Shown here piece by piece: positions 1 to 7,946 of a stretch of 64,000 nucleotides of DNA. The position numbers and the translations under genes are program-made. The notes beneath the pieces were generated by a model. It did no database searches, was not told where the DNA came from, and saw only the letters and a program-made list of their open reading frames with translations. Location: assembly GCF_001544555.2 (NCBI RefSeq), contig NZ_FCOK02000005.1, forward strand, positions 1 through 64,000, read 5' to 3'. This stretch comes from Caballeronia udeis. Its GTDB lineage: Bacteria; Pseudomonadota; Gammaproteobacteria; Burkholderiales; Burkholderiaceae. Within the stretch, counting starts at the first letter, position 1; each line of letters opens with the position of its first letter.

Positions 1-267
1 CGGCGAGCCGCAATCCTTGGGCGGGAGGGGCAGGCGCAACCCAAAAGCTCCATGGGAGTCGCTGCCGTGAACACCAATATCCATTGAACCGTTGTAGTTC
101 TGAATTCCGCACTGTCCTGGCTCTATGGATTTGCCGTGGGAAATAGGACTCGCCCATCCAGACAGAGCCTTGAGCTGGGTTGCGTGCGCTACACCGACAT
201 TCTGCTTACAGATCACAAAAAATGATTCCAATATCGTTCCAACTGGAACGACCAGCAGAACTCTCAT
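1..267 (-). CDS. Possible exported protein, partial (runs off left edge)
   Basis: An uninterrupted frame of 89 codons starts at an ATG at 267 on the minus strand and is still open at base 1. The first 29 residues (MRVLLVVPVG..., ending AHA) resemble a weak signal peptide. The rest is rich in Gly, Ser and His with no motif I recognise. There is no clear Shine-Dalgarno sequence and GC at third positions is only moderate, so this may be a chance open frame. It points away from the DUF4148 gene at 516, which would make the 248 bases between them a divergent promoter region. Function unknown. Confidence 0.35.
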   Translation of the reverse strand, partial: MRVLLVVPVGTILESFFVICKQNVGVAHATQLKALSGWASPISHGKSIEPGQCGIQNYNGSMDIGVHGSDSHGAFGLRLPLPPKDCGSP

Positions 268-515
268 AAACACCAAGGAAGTAAATTGCAGGGGATGAAA
301 ATAGATCCTGGTTGGATGCCCGGGTTCTATCCTGGAGCGGTCGCGATACAAAAAGCAGATAACTCGCGAATAAAGGAAATTCTGCCCTGGTATTGCAAGA
401 GCGTGCCGAGTCCTTGCAAGAAGCTTCAATGCCTTTCGAAGCGGCACGAAATCCCGGCGCCAACTGCATGATTCGATCGGCGTCGGGCACGTCATACACC
501 ATGCTGGAGAATATG

Positions 516-779
516 ATGAAAACTCTGACTTTGATTCCTATAGCCGCATTGGCGTTGTGCACCACGCTGGCCCATGCGGGCGACGACGCTGGCACCGCAA
601 GTACGGCAACCGGCAGCAACGCATCTATGACGTCTGACGCAGTCGGCGGCACGCCCGAGGGCAGCAGCATGAGCGGTGCCCACGTTGGCAAGACTCGCGC
701 GGAGGTCTATCAGGAATTGCAGCGCGCCCAGAAGGACGGCACGCTGGATCGCTTGAACGTGCTCTACGGCGGGCAGTGA
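516..779 (+). CDS. DUF4148 family small exported protein
   Basis: An 87-residue protein with a clean signal peptide (MKTLTLIPIAALALCTTLAHA, cleavage after AHA), a Ser/Thr/Ala-rich linker and the DUF4148 signature near the C terminus: VGKTRAEVYQEL then DGTLDRLNVLYGG. The GGAGA at 506-510 sits 5 bases before ATG 516 and only 2 before ATG 513, so 516 is the better start. DUF4148 proteins are abundant small periplasmic proteins of Burkholderiales with no established function. A second member lies at 31291-31560 and shares the same C-terminal block. Confidence 0.85.
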   Translation: MKTLTLIPIAALALCTTLAHAGDDAGTASTATGSNASMTSDAVGGTPEGSSMSGAHVGKTRAEVYQELQRAQKDGTLDRLNVLYGGQ

Positions 780-928
780 GCAGATGCACGGGATGCCCGA
801 CGCTTTTTGCTCACCGCAATGATGACTAATGCCAACGGGTGAACAAGTTCTGGTGTGACGATTTGCGCCCACTTTGTCGTGCTTCGCCGGTGGCTCAACG
901 TGTGCGCGTCCGAATCGAAGGTGAACCG

Positions 929-1378
929 ATGACCAAAACGTTCGCTGTCCTTCTCGCCTACCAGTGCCTTGGCGAATTAATAGCCTACGCCGGGAACCTG
1001 CCGATTCCCGGCGCGGTTATAGGGATGATCCTGTTGTTAGCTTCCCTGAGTCTCCGCCCCGGCCTTTCATCCGCCATTGAGAGCGACGCTCTTGCCCTGC
1101 TTAGGATTCTGCCTCTTTTGTTCGTTCCAGCAGGAGTCGGCATCATGGTCTTTGCCGGCCGCGTGGCTCATGACCTGCTCCCGATAGCCGTGTCCGTTGT
1201 TGTGTGTACGGCGCTAACAATCGTCGTTGCCGCGCTTGTCGGCCAAGGCTTGTGCGCTTTATGGCCCCCGCGCGCTGCACCGCTTGCACCGCTGACAACA
1301 TCGTTTGCATCGCCGCTCCATGCCGACGGAAACACGGCGCCTGCGGCTGCCGACATTGAGAAGGTTGATACGCCGTGA
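929..1378 (+). CDS. CidA/LrgA family membrane protein
   Basis: A 149-residue protein whose first 115 residues form four hydrophobic helices with the CidA/LrgA pattern: YQCLGE, then LPIPGAVIGM, then LLFVPAGVGIM. Proteins of this family are small holin-like membrane proteins that work with a CidB/LrgB partner and are linked to murein hydrolase control and, in some bacteria, to pyruvate or other small-acid export. GAAGGTG at 917-923 supports ATG 929 over an upstream start. The C-terminal 35 residues are a low-complexity tail rich in Ala and Pro. The stop TGA (1376-1378) overlaps the GTG start of the next gene, indicating translational coupling. Confidence 0.9.
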   Translation: MTKTFAVLLAYQCLGELIAYAGNLPIPGAVIGMILLLASLSLRPGLSSAIESDALALLRILPLLFVPAGVGIMVFAGRVAHDLLPIAVSVVVCTALTIVVAALVGQGLCALWPPRAAPLAPLTTSFASPLHADGNTAPAAADIEKVDTP

Positions 1379-2109
1379 ACGTTCATCAGAACATCGCGTC
1401 CGCGTGGGAATTTCTCGGAGCAACACCGCTTCTTTGGCTGACCCTCACGTTCCTCGCGTACGCAATCGCGCAGGTCGTCCACGGTTCGCTAGGAAAAAGT
1501 GCGCTCGCGAATCCCGTGTTAATTGCAGTAGCGCTTTTGATATTTGCCTTGCGTGAATCGAACACATCGTATGTCACCTACATGCGAAGCGCCCAGCCCA
1601 TTCAATTTTTGCTCGGACCGGCAATCGTCGCGCTCGCTATACCGATGCACCGACAATTGCCTAAATTGCGCCGGCTAGCCCCACAGTTGGCTGGCGCACT
1701 TGTGGCGGGCTGTGCGACGGGCATCTCATCGGCCGTTCTAATCCCAAGGCTTCTGGGAGCCACGGGTCAAATACTTGCCACTATTGCTCCGAAGAGCGTG
1801 ACGGCAGGAATTGCTATCCGTATTTCCGAGAAAATCGGCGGGTTGCCGTCGCTGACGGCCGTCCTTGTGATCATGACCGGCATCACTGGCGCGGTGATTG
1901 GCAGCGGCCTTTTGAGGTTGATTCACGTGTCGAGGCATGACCTGGGAGGGTTCGCACTGGGCGTCGCATCCCATGGAATCGGCACTGCTCGTGCGTTGCA
2001 GATAAGTGAAGAAGCCGGCGCATTTGCAGGCCTCGGGATGGGCCTGAACGGCATTCTGACGTCCTTTGTCCTGCCAATTATTTATCCGATCCTGAGCGGT
2101 TTTTCCTGA
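1375..2109 (+). CDS. LrgB/CidB family membrane protein
   Basis: A 244-residue integral membrane protein with about seven helices and the family hallmarks: PKSVTAGIAI (about residue 140) and GVASHGIGTARA (about residue 196). It begins with GTG in a GTGA overlap with the CidA-like gene, so the two are made together. The CidA/CidB or LrgA/LrgB pair is thought to act in the inner membrane, in autolysis control or metabolite export. No LytSR or LysR-type regulator lies directly beside the pair, so its control is not evident here. Confidence 0.9.
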   Translation: MNVHQNIASAWEFLGATPLLWLTLTFLAYAIAQVVHGSLGKSALANPVLIAVALLIFALRESNTSYVTYMRSAQPIQFLLGPAIVALAIPMHRQLPKLRRLAPQLAGALVAGCATGISSAVLIPRLLGATGQILATIAPKSVTAGIAIRISEKIGGLPSLTAVLVIMTGITGAVIGSGLLRLIHVSRHDLGGFALGVASHGIGTARALQISEEAGAFAGLGMGLNGILTSFVLPIIYPILSGFS

Positions 2110-2520
2110 CGCGACGGACCCACTTCGCTGCTTTATTTGCAGCACTCCTTCTGCTCACGCAGTCTTGGTGTGTTGCATCCACCGGTTGAGTCCGCACCGA
2201 TGGCCCACCGGATGGCATCGTTCAACGAAGGGCCGCTTTCTGCCTTGAAACCAACTTTCGAATGTCCGAGCGACGGCGTCAATGAACGTCAGAAGGTGGC
2301 CGAACCAGGTCCGGCGCTGGGTCCGACTGCCCCGCTCTCCTTCAAGATGCGAACGGCATAAGGCGGCCCGGATCCGCTCTTGAAAATCACCCGAACCTAA
2401 GGTTCACAGAGTGAACGGTAGCGTCACTACGGCGTATCGCGCCCCTAAGTCTGCCTGATCTTGTAGAATTCCCGCGGCAGCGCATCGCTCACGTCCACCA
2501 CAACCTCCGGCCACATACCC
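2110..2520. other. Intergenic, 411 bases
   Basis: Only one short weak frame (2137-2361) lies here, with no Shine-Dalgarno sequence, no recognisable product and codon use unlike the neighbours. I see no convincing terminator or operator and assign nothing. Confidence 0.5.
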
Positions 2521-3258
2521 ATGCGCACTCTCGTTGCATTGGCTTTCTTATGCTTGCCCCTTCTCGCACACGCGGACTGCAAAGAACGCTTTACCGAGTG
2601 GGCTCACACGCTGCAACCCGGCCGCGCTGTCGACGCCGACAATGCCGCTTGCAAGGTTTGGCCCGCGAATCCGGCGCAAACGCTTGCCGTGTTGCCGTTG
2701 CCCCAGAAAGGCGGGACAACCGATGAGACTGTCTATGATGTCGAGGTGCTGGTGGCGGACAGCAAGACGGGAGCGGTCATCGCTCACAGTTACGAACCCT
2801 CCGCCATTACGTCCGATGCGATAGGCCTGCAGAGCATTGCTCTCGACACCGCGCCTTGGCGGCTTACGCCTCAGGAACTTGCCTTTGGCGTAAGGAAGAG
2901 CTTCCAAAACTCGTCGCGAGTAAATCCCTTCGCGGATACGACGCTCAGTCTTTATGTCATCGACGAGCGCAAGCTTCGACGGGTGCTCAGCAATCTAACG
3001 ACGCGACAAAGCACGGGAGATTGGGACGGCAACTGCGCCGGCCAGTTCTCCGATACGTCCCGCGCAATATCGGTCGGTCCAGCGGGCCGCGGCGGTTATG
3101 CAATGCTACTTGTCAGCGAAAAGACAGTCGACACGACCCACACGGTGGCCGGGGAACAATGTGCAAGCAAGGACAAGGCCGCCAGACGGGCCAGCTTTAC
3201 AATGGAATACGATGGTTCGCACTACGGCGTTCCGAGTGGCCTGAGCGACGACCAATAG
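2521..3258 (+). CDS. Exported protein of unknown function
   Basis: A 245-residue protein with a signal peptide (MRTLVALAFLCLPLLAHA) followed by a mature domain holding four cysteines (near residues 20, 44, 178 and 214) that could form disulfides in the periplasm. The text VYDVEVLVADSKTGAVIAH and the absence of membrane helices suggest a soluble beta-rich protein. I recognise no enzyme motif. It may be co-transcribed with the LprI-like gene at 3505 (246-base gap, same strand). Confidence 0.75.
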   Translation: MRTLVALAFLCLPLLAHADCKERFTEWAHTLQPGRAVDADNAACKVWPANPAQTLAVLPLPQKGGTTDETVYDVEVLVADSKTGAVIAHSYEPSAITSDAIGLQSIALDTAPWRLTPQELAFGVRKSFQNSSRVNPFADTTLSLYVIDERKLRRVLSNLTTRQSTGDWDGNCAGQFSDTSRAISVGPAGRGGYAMLLVSEKTVDTTHTVAGEQCASKDKAARRASFTMEYDGSHYGVPSGLSDDQ

Positions 3259-3504
3259 TCCTGCCGCGCCGACATCGCCAACGCGTGTCAATAACCCGGA
3301 GGCGCACAACTTTGCCGGCCGCCGCATCACTCTATCCACCTACGGCCGACCACCATGCTGCAGATGTCGCGCGTTGAGTGTCCGCATTCCAACCCTTGCT
3401 GTTCAGTGAAGCGATGGGTCCGTCGGCGCCTGATCGCTATCCGACAAACATTGATAGGCCACTTCGCAAACCAGCGACACCAGGCCCGGCAGGGACGTTA
3501 CTTA

Positions 3505-4458
3505 ATGATCGTCAGCCTGTCCGTTGCCTGTTTGGCGCCATCAATCGCGACGGCAGCAAGCTTTGACTGCGGCAACGCCAGAACCCGTTTCGAGAAAACG
3601 GTCTGCGCCGATCCGAAGCTATCGGCTCAGGACGCAGCGATGGCGCAGCGCTACGGTGCGGCCCTGCCATTACTTTCCGACCCGGGAAAAATGATCCTGC
3701 GCACCGGGCAGGAACAGTGGCGCAAAGTCGTGAAAGTCCTGTGTCTTGATAACAAGAGGGATGAAAACCCCGCCTCCTGCCTGCGACGGCAATACGCTGA
3801 CCGGCTCGACGATCTGCGCAGCGCCGCCACTTCCATTGGTCCCTTCGTGTTCAGCCGAATTGACCATTACACGTCAATCGGGAAACAAGAAGTCACCGGC
3901 ATGCCTTTGGAACAGCACACGGGCCTGCCAAGAATCGATCATCCGATTTCCCCGATAGCAGAACAATGGAATGGTGCGATAGTCCGATCGGCCGCGACAG
4001 CGCGAGCAAATTGGTGTTTCGGAGACGCCGAAACGTCCAGCGACCAGTTTGTGGGTTTCAGGGTCCAGTCAGCGACGCCGCATTTCATTAACGTCGAGAT
4101 GTTCCACACTGAGCAATGCGCTGCGGGAGCGGCTTCCGTGACCATGAGCAACATTTCCTACTTGCTCAAGCCAACCCTGCATCGCCTCAAGACGGAGGAC
4201 TTGTTCACACCGGATAGCGGATGGGAGGCCTTCTTACGTGATCGTGCCTCGCGGGAATTGAACGTCTCCCCCTTCTTTGCCGACGGAATCAGCAAGGACG
4301 TGCGAGATCCGACGGCGTGGTCCTTCACCAAGGAGGGCCTTCTTGTTTCGTTCAACCCCGGTGAGGCAGATGCAATAGCATCCGGCATTCTCGAAGTGAC
4401 CGTACCGTGGACCGATTTGCATCGTTTGCTGGCGCCAGGAGCGCCGATCCCGCGATGA
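3505..4458 (+). CDS. Exported protein with LprI-like N-terminal domain
   Basis: A 317-residue exported protein. After a signal peptide (residues 1-18) comes a DUF1311/LprI-type Cys-rich segment: FDCGNARTRFEKTVCADPKLSAQDAAM, continuing to a pair of cysteines near residues 74 and 86 in VLCLDNKRDENPASCLRRQY. This domain occurs in the mycobacterial lysozyme inhibitor LprI and in many proteobacterial periplasmic proteins. The remaining 200 residues resemble the DUF3298-type C-terminal domains (NVEMFH...SYLLKP...LKTEDLF...FTKEGLLVSFNPGE). AGGGA at 3491-3495 selects ATG 3505; the longer frame from 3355 lacks a signal peptide. The role is unknown, with lysozyme resistance possible by family. Confidence 0.8.
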   Translation: MIVSLSVACLAPSIATAASFDCGNARTRFEKTVCADPKLSAQDAAMAQRYGAALPLLSDPGKMILRTGQEQWRKVVKVLCLDNKRDENPASCLRRQYADRLDDLRSAATSIGPFVFSRIDHYTSIGKQEVTGMPLEQHTGLPRIDHPISPIAEQWNGAIVRSAATARANWCFGDAETSSDQFVGFRVQSATPHFINVEMFHTEQCAAGAASVTMSNISYLLKPTLHRLKTEDLFTPDSGWEAFLRDRASRELNVSPFFADGISKDVRDPTAWSFTKEGLLVSFNPGEADAIASGILEVTVPWTDLHRLLAPGAPIPR

Positions 4459-4695
4459 TGCTCTAAATGCGGCCCGGCAGGATCTCGCTGGCCGATGCGC
4501 TCGCTCATGAACTTCACCGAACGTCCAGCGCCTCACAACGTTCCCCCCGTTACCCTTGATGACGCGGAATTGTGCACTTACCTGGTAACTCAGGCGTCCT
4601 GATGGCGGCAATTTCCGATTGTGGACGACCTATACACTCGTGCCGAAGGTCCGAAGCCAGCCGAACCAGGAACTCCGGCAACCACCCTCCTGCAC

Positions 4696-5925
4696 TCAGA
4701 GCCGGGACGCGCATTCCTCACGCAGATGCTCGACGAATGCCTGCTGGACGGCGGTGCCGAGCCAGTCGGTACGCAAGGTGTACCCGACTGCCCGGCTCGC
4801 CTCAGGCGTCACCAGTTCCAACGCGACCATCTCGCTTCCCGGAGAGGCTTCGCGAATCAGCGCACGCGACAGGAGTGTGATGCAATCGCTTTCCACCAGC
4901 ATCGCTATCATCATGGCGAGCGAGCTGGTCTCGACCACCAGCGGTGGCTTGACCTGCAGCCGGGCGAAGATCGAATCGATCACCGCGCGTCGCGGCACAT
5001 TGCGCTGTGGCACGACCCAGTCGTAACCGGCAAGGTCGTGAGCCGCGATGGATTTCTGCCCGGCCAACCGATGCCCCTTGCGTACTGCAACCACGTAAGG
5101 ATCGGCGAACAGTTCCGTCTCTTGCACGGACCCCATGAGGCGAGGCTCGCGCAGCCCGCCAATGATGATATCGATCGCGCCGGTACGTAGTTCGCGCAGC
5201 AGCCGTGCGTGGGAGCCTTCATCGACCGTGACGCGTGCAGCAGGATAGCGCTCGCGCAGCCGCTGGATGGCGCGCGCGACGAGGCGTGGCGGCAGCAACG
5301 GCAAGACGCCGATCGCCACTTTGCCGGTGAGCTGCCCACGGGCGTACGCCAGATCCTCGCTCGCCTGCGCGATCTCGTAGAGCGCCAGACTCAGACAACG
5401 CGCGAATTCAATGCCAGCGGGGTTCGCCGACACGCTGTGCACACGCCGCCGGTAGAGCGACATCCCGACGTTCTGCTCGATCTGACGCGCCGCCCGATGC
5501 ACGGCCGGCTGCGAAATGCCCAATGACTGTGCGGCCTCTGCCGCCGATCCCGCGTTTGCAATCGCGATGTGGCAGCGCACCTGCGTATCGGTCAGGTGGC
5601 GGCAAATCTTGCCCGCGTTCGATGCCGCCGATTGGCCCGTCAGGCTCGCCACCGCACGCTCCATCTGGTCGAGCATGCGACGCACGCGCCGTTGCAGGAT
5701 CACGCCCTCCGCCGTCAGTTCGCTGCCGCCGAAGCCGCGCTCGAACAGCTGACCGCCGAAACTCGCTTCCAGCTTGCTGATGGCGAGGCTCACCGCAGGC
5801 TGCGTGCGCCCCGCGCGGACTGCCGCCTGTCCTATCCCACCTGCTTCGCACACTGCATCGAACAGGAAGAGACGCCTTAATCGCGTCAGATCGTCATCCG
5901 ATGACGTACCCCCTACTCCACCCAT
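4696..5925 (-). CDS. LysR-type regulator with two tandem HTH domains
   Basis: A 409-residue regulator, about 100 longer than a normal LysR protein. Residues 13-75 are a LysR winged HTH (LFDAVCEAGGIGQAAVRAG, QPAVSLAISKLEASFG). Residues 108-180 form a second LysR HTH (LTDTQVRCHIAIANAGS, GISQPAVHRAARQIEQNVG). A normal LysR effector domain follows from about residue 190 (GKVAIGVLPLLPPRLV). It is divergent from the amidohydrolase at 6069, whose operon (to 10516) it presumably controls through the 143-base intergenic region. Family members with a duplicated HTH exist but are uncommon. Effector unknown; an aromatic or lactone intermediate is a guess from the neighbours. Confidence 0.9.
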   Translation of the reverse strand: MGGVGGTSSDDDLTRLRRLFLFDAVCEAGGIGQAAVRAGRTQPAVSLAISKLEASFGGQLFERGFGGSELTAEGVILQRRVRRMLDQMERAVASLTGQSAASNAGKICRHLTDTQVRCHIAIANAGSAAEAAQSLGISQPAVHRAARQIEQNVGMSLYRRRVHSVSANPAGIEFARCLSLALYEIAQASEDLAYARGQLTGKVAIGVLPLLPPRLVARAIQRLRERYPAARVTVDEGSHARLLRELRTGAIDIIIGGLREPRLMGSVQETELFADPYVVAVRKGHRLAGQKSIAAHDLAGYDWVVPQRNVPRRAVIDSIFARLQVKPPLVVETSSLAMMIAMLVESDCITLLSRALIREASPGSEMVALELVTPEASRAVGYTLRTDWLGTAVQQAFVEHLREECASRL

Positions 5926-6068
5926 CGATTCTCCGGAATTGCTATGTGAAAACCCTTAGCTTAACCAAAATTTATGCCTTTCGGCGAACTTCATATTAAG
6001 GACTCCGGCTACATCTCACTTACAGTAACGCCCATTCGATCAATAAGTTTGCAGTCAGGAGCCGGTAC

Positions 6069-6920
6069 ATGCCCGTCGTCATCGACACGCACACTCATGC
6101 AATTTCCCCGGATAAACAACGCTATCCTCTCGCGCCGGTCGGTGGTCACCAGTCGGAATGGTCGGCAAAGCGCCCCGTCAGCTTCGAAGGCCTGCTCACG
6201 TCGATGGATGAAGCCGGCATTGACCGTGCGGTGGTCGTGCAGGCCTCGACGGTCTATGGCAACGACAATAGTTATGTGGTCGAAGCGGTACGCAGCCACC
6301 CCGGGCGTTTCGCAGGCGTGTTCTCGGTCGACGTGCTGGCAAGCGACGCCGTCACGCAGGTGCAGCGCTGGCTCGATGCAGGCCTCTCCGGGCTGCGCCT
6401 TTTCACAACCGGCAGCACGATGCCCGGCCAGGCGGGCTGGCTCGACGACGAGCGCTCGTTTCCGGTATGGGAATACGCGCAGCGCCATCACGTGTCGATC
6501 TGCCTGCAGATGACCGCGCAAGGCATTCCTGCGCTCCTGAACATGCTCGCGCGCTTTCCGGAGATCCGGGTGTTGCTCGATCACCTTGCACGGCCCGACC
6601 TCGCCGGCGGTCCGCCGTACGAAACGGCCTCACCGCTCTTCAGCCTCGCGTCGCATGGCGGTGTGTATCTGAAACTCACGAACCGTACGATCGCCGAAGC
6701 CGCACGCGGCGCTTCAACACCTGCTGCTTTCTTCCCGCGCGTGCTCGACGCATTCGGCGCACATCGCATCGCATGGGGCTCGAATTTCCCGGCTGCCGAA
6801 GGCGCGCTGCCGCAACTGCTCAGCGATGCCCGCGAGAGTCTTTCGATGCTGCCCGCCGACGCTCGCGAAGCGATCTTCGGCCGTACCGCCAGCACGATTT
6901 ATCCAGCGCTCGCCGCTTGA
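6069..6920 (+). CDS. Amidohydrolase family (metal-dependent TIM-barrel) hydrolase
   Basis: A 283-residue protein of the amidohydrolase-2 group, which includes 2-pyrone-4,6-dicarboxylate lactonase (LigI) and related lactonases and decarboxylases. It carries the metal-binding start VIDTHTHAI (residues 4-12), a late strand VLLDHLARPDL (about residue 168) and the end motif IAWGSNFPA (about residue 236), as in LigI-type enzymes. AGGAG eleven bases upstream fixes ATG 6069. It is the first gene of a run with a binding protein, a symporter and a porin. Hydrolysis of a lactone or cyclic dicarboxylate is likely; the substrate is not identifiable from sequence. Confidence 0.85.
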   Translation: MPVVIDTHTHAISPDKQRYPLAPVGGHQSEWSAKRPVSFEGLLTSMDEAGIDRAVVVQASTVYGNDNSYVVEAVRSHPGRFAGVFSVDVLASDAVTQVQRWLDAGLSGLRLFTTGSTMPGQAGWLDDERSFPVWEYAQRHHVSICLQMTAQGIPALLNMLARFPEIRVLLDHLARPDLAGGPPYETASPLFSLASHGGVYLKLTNRTIAEAARGASTPAAFFPRVLDAFGAHRIAWGSNFPAAEGALPQLLSDARESLSMLPADAREAIFGRTASTIYPALAA

Positions 6921-6930
6921 ACCGTGCTTG

Positions 6931-7878
6931 ATGCATCCGTCTGGAATGAAACAGGAACACACGACCTTGAGCACCTCTACGCAACCGCTGCACCTGAAGA
7001 TTGCACTGCACACCTATCCTCATACGCGAGCCCTGAAAGCCGGCGAACTGACCGATCCTGCCGTCGAATTGATATTTGAGGACGTCGAACCGATTCACCG
7101 TGCATTCGCACCGATGGCGCGCCGTCAGGCATACGACATCAGCGAATTGGCGATCGTCACGTATCTGCAGGCGAAAGCTTACGGCAAGCCAGTCGTGCTG
7201 TTGCCGGCCGTCGTCGCCGCGCGCTTCCAGCAGGGCTGCATTATTTATAATGCCCAGCGAGGCAAGCTCGATGCCGGCAGCCTCGCGGGCAAGAAAGTCG
7301 GCGTACGTGCCTACACGCAGACCACCGGCATGTGGGTGCGCGCCATTCTCGCGCAGACCTACGGCGTACCGCTCGATCAGGTCGATTGGATCACGATCGA
7401 AGGCGCGCATCTGGAGGAATATCGCGACCCGCCGTTCGTGCACCGCGCCGAACCCGGCAAACAATTGTTGCCGATGCTGCGCGCGGGCGAACTCGATGCC
7501 GTCATCCTCGGCAACGATTTGCCAGACGAGCCGGGCCTCGAACCGCTGATCGCCAATGCGGCCGCCGCCGACCGTGCGTGGTATGCCCTCCATCATTACG
7601 TCCCGATCAATCATGTTGTCGTGGTAACGAAGGCGCTGGCCGATGCACAGCCGCAAGCCGTGCGCGCGGTGTATGACCTGCTGTGCCGCGGCAAGGCATC
7701 AGTCGCTGCGGAGAACACCGGCAGGCCGGACAAGCTACTGTCCGGATACGAGGCGCTGCGCGGCCCGCTCGAGGAAACCCTTGCGTTCTGCGAGCAACAG
7801 CAACTGCTGCCGCGTAAGCTGAGTGTCGACGAAATCTTCGCCGACAGTCTCGCCATCCTGGGCGACGCCGCGCGCTAG
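6931..7878 (+). CDS. 4,5-dihydroxyphthalate decarboxylase-like / substrate-binding protein
   Basis: A protein of about 315 residues with the SBP-like fold of the family that includes 4,5-dihydroxyphthalate decarboxylase (Pht5): LKIALHTYPHTRALKAG at the start, AYDISELAIVTYLQAKAYG, then GKKVGVRAYTQTTGMWVRAIL. No signal peptide is visible, which favours a cytoplasmic enzyme over a transport protein. The start is uncertain: ATG 6931 has a poor ribosome site, ATG 6946 is close behind, and a TTG near 6967 follows AGGAAC. The gap to the amidohydrolase is 10 bases, so the two are co-transcribed. A decarboxylase acting in the same pathway is plausible but unproven. Confidence 0.75.
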   Translation: MHPSGMKQEHTTLSTSTQPLHLKIALHTYPHTRALKAGELTDPAVELIFEDVEPIHRAFAPMARRQAYDISELAIVTYLQAKAYGKPVVLLPAVVAARFQQGCIIYNAQRGKLDAGSLAGKKVGVRAYTQTTGMWVRAILAQTYGVPLDQVDWITIEGAHLEEYRDPPFVHRAEPGKQLLPMLRAGELDAVILGNDLPDEPGLEPLIANAAAADRAWYALHHYVPINHVVVVTKALADAQPQAVRAVYDLLCRGKASVAAENTGRPDKLLSGYEALRGPLEETLAFCEQQQLLPRKLSVDEIFADSLAILGDAAR

Positions 7879-7946
7879 AGCTGCATCCGTGCGTTTCACC
7901 ATTTTTGAGCGAACCCGAATTCGCCGCCGCTTGACTAGGAGACACC

